From: Paenibacillus sp. TCA20
Lineage (GTDB): Bacteria; Bacillota; Bacilli; Paenibacillales; Paenibacillaceae
Assembly: GCF_000732325.1 (NCBI RefSeq)
Contig: NZ_BBIW01000002.1
Location: 7 to 64,006 of the forward strand
Reading direction: 5' to 3'
Length of the DNA: 64,000 nt
This document shows positions 63,760 to 64,000 of the stretch, one piece after another (within the stretch, counting starts at the first letter, position 1; each line of letters opens with the position of its first letter). The translations under genes were made by a program, and so were the position numbers. The notes under the pieces were generated by a model that was given only the letters and a program-made list of their open reading frames with translations, was not told the origin of the DNA and made no database searches.

Positions 63760-64000
63760 TTATGACAGCAGCTTTTCCGCACAATAACCGATGATTTGAA
63801 TTCCCTTCTGAATATCCGCTTCCGATACGCGTGAGAACCCCAGCCGAAGTGTATTTTGACCCCTGCCGTCTGTATAAAAAATGTCACCCGGTGTAAATAA
63901 AACCCCTTGTTCTGAGCAGAGCTTCAACAGCTCCCTTGTATCAACGCCGGCTGCAAACTCAATAAATACGTGAAGCCCTCCATCACTTGACAACTGATGT
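63760..64000 (-). CDS. MocR/GntR-aminotransferase C-terminal fragment (truncated by window edge)
   Basis: The last 79 or so residues of a PLP-dependent aminotransferase-like protein: 'GLHVFIEFAAGVDTRELLKL', 'GVLFTPGDIFYTDGRGQNTLRLGFSRVSE' (split) and 'IQKGIQIIGYCAEKLLS', the usual C-terminus of MocR (GabR/PdxR-type) regulators and 2-aminoadipate aminotransferases. The frame is open to the window end. It lies 32 bases upstream of ddl on the same strand, resembling the DdlR regulators known to control ddl in Brevibacillus; that role is inferred. Confidence 0.75.
   Translation of the reverse strand, partial: HQLSSDGGLHVFIEFAAGVDTRELLKLCSEQGVLFTPGDIFYTDGRGQNTLRLGFSRVSEADIQKGIQIIGYCAEKLLS

Overview
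The window looks like chromosome from a low-to-mid G+C, endospore-forming member of the Bacillales, most plausibly Paenibacillus. The reasons are a complete gerA-gerB-gerC germination receptor operon, homologues of B. subtilis yhgDE, lmrAB, ldh, ypdA, helD and ddl, strong AGGAGG ribosome-binding sites, frequent TTG and GTG starts, and a TPR-receptor/secreted-peptide pair of a kind known from Paenibacillus. It is an ordinary accessory-rich chromosomal stretch. I saw no rRNA, tRNA, CRISPR array, insertion sequence or prophage.

Layout. 1-5 kb: an MFS exporter with a divergent MerR activator and a textbook 19-bp-spacer promoter, then a YhgE-type membrane protein with a divergent TetR repressor and a perfect palindromic operator. 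5-16 kb: housekeeping and stress genes (aldo/keto reductase, lipoprotein, NUDIX, a DUF3885/RraB-like fusion, TetR plus two tandem SDRs, a FusB-type EF-G-binding protein, EcsC, a protein-tyrosine phosphatase, a WYL regulator divergent from two small cytosolic proteins). 16-17.5 kb: AraC plus LysE exporter.

17.8-27.4 kb is a guanidine island and the most coherent functional unit. One guanidine-I (ykkC) riboswitch precedes a paired SMR exporter. A second precedes a tightly overlapping four-gene operon: two DUF1989 proteins (carboxyguanidine deiminase type), a biotin-dependent guanidine/urea carboxylase and allophanate hydrolase. Together these would export surplus guanidinium or break it down to ammonia and CO2. 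An APC permease diverges from the operon.

27.5-36 kb: DUF3021/LytTR pair, a frameshifted serine hydrolase, HelD, a UvrA-like ABC protein with a flavin-type reductase. 36-41 kb: an MFS carrier and a three-gene operon resembling sulfolipid synthesis (GT4 glycosyltransferase, patatin-like protein with an abnormal nucleophile elbow, SQD1-type UDP-sulfoquinovose synthase). 41-50 kb: TerC, two tiny proteins (34 and 58 aa, the latter at 36.1 kb), the ger operon, lactate dehydrogenase, and a TetR/DHA2 exporter pair with three similar palindromes. 50-58 kb: bacillithiol disulfide reductase, an orphan solute-binding lipoprotein with cre-like sites, an lmrAB-like operon, a TPR protein whose 3' end overlaps a 40-aa exported-peptide gene (probable orphan quorum-sensing system), and alkaline phosphatase. 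58-64 kb: an unknown secreted protein, an NhaC antiporter behind a structured leader with an intrinsic terminator, PhzF, and a ddl operon with an aminotransferase and the end of a MocR-like regulator running off the window.
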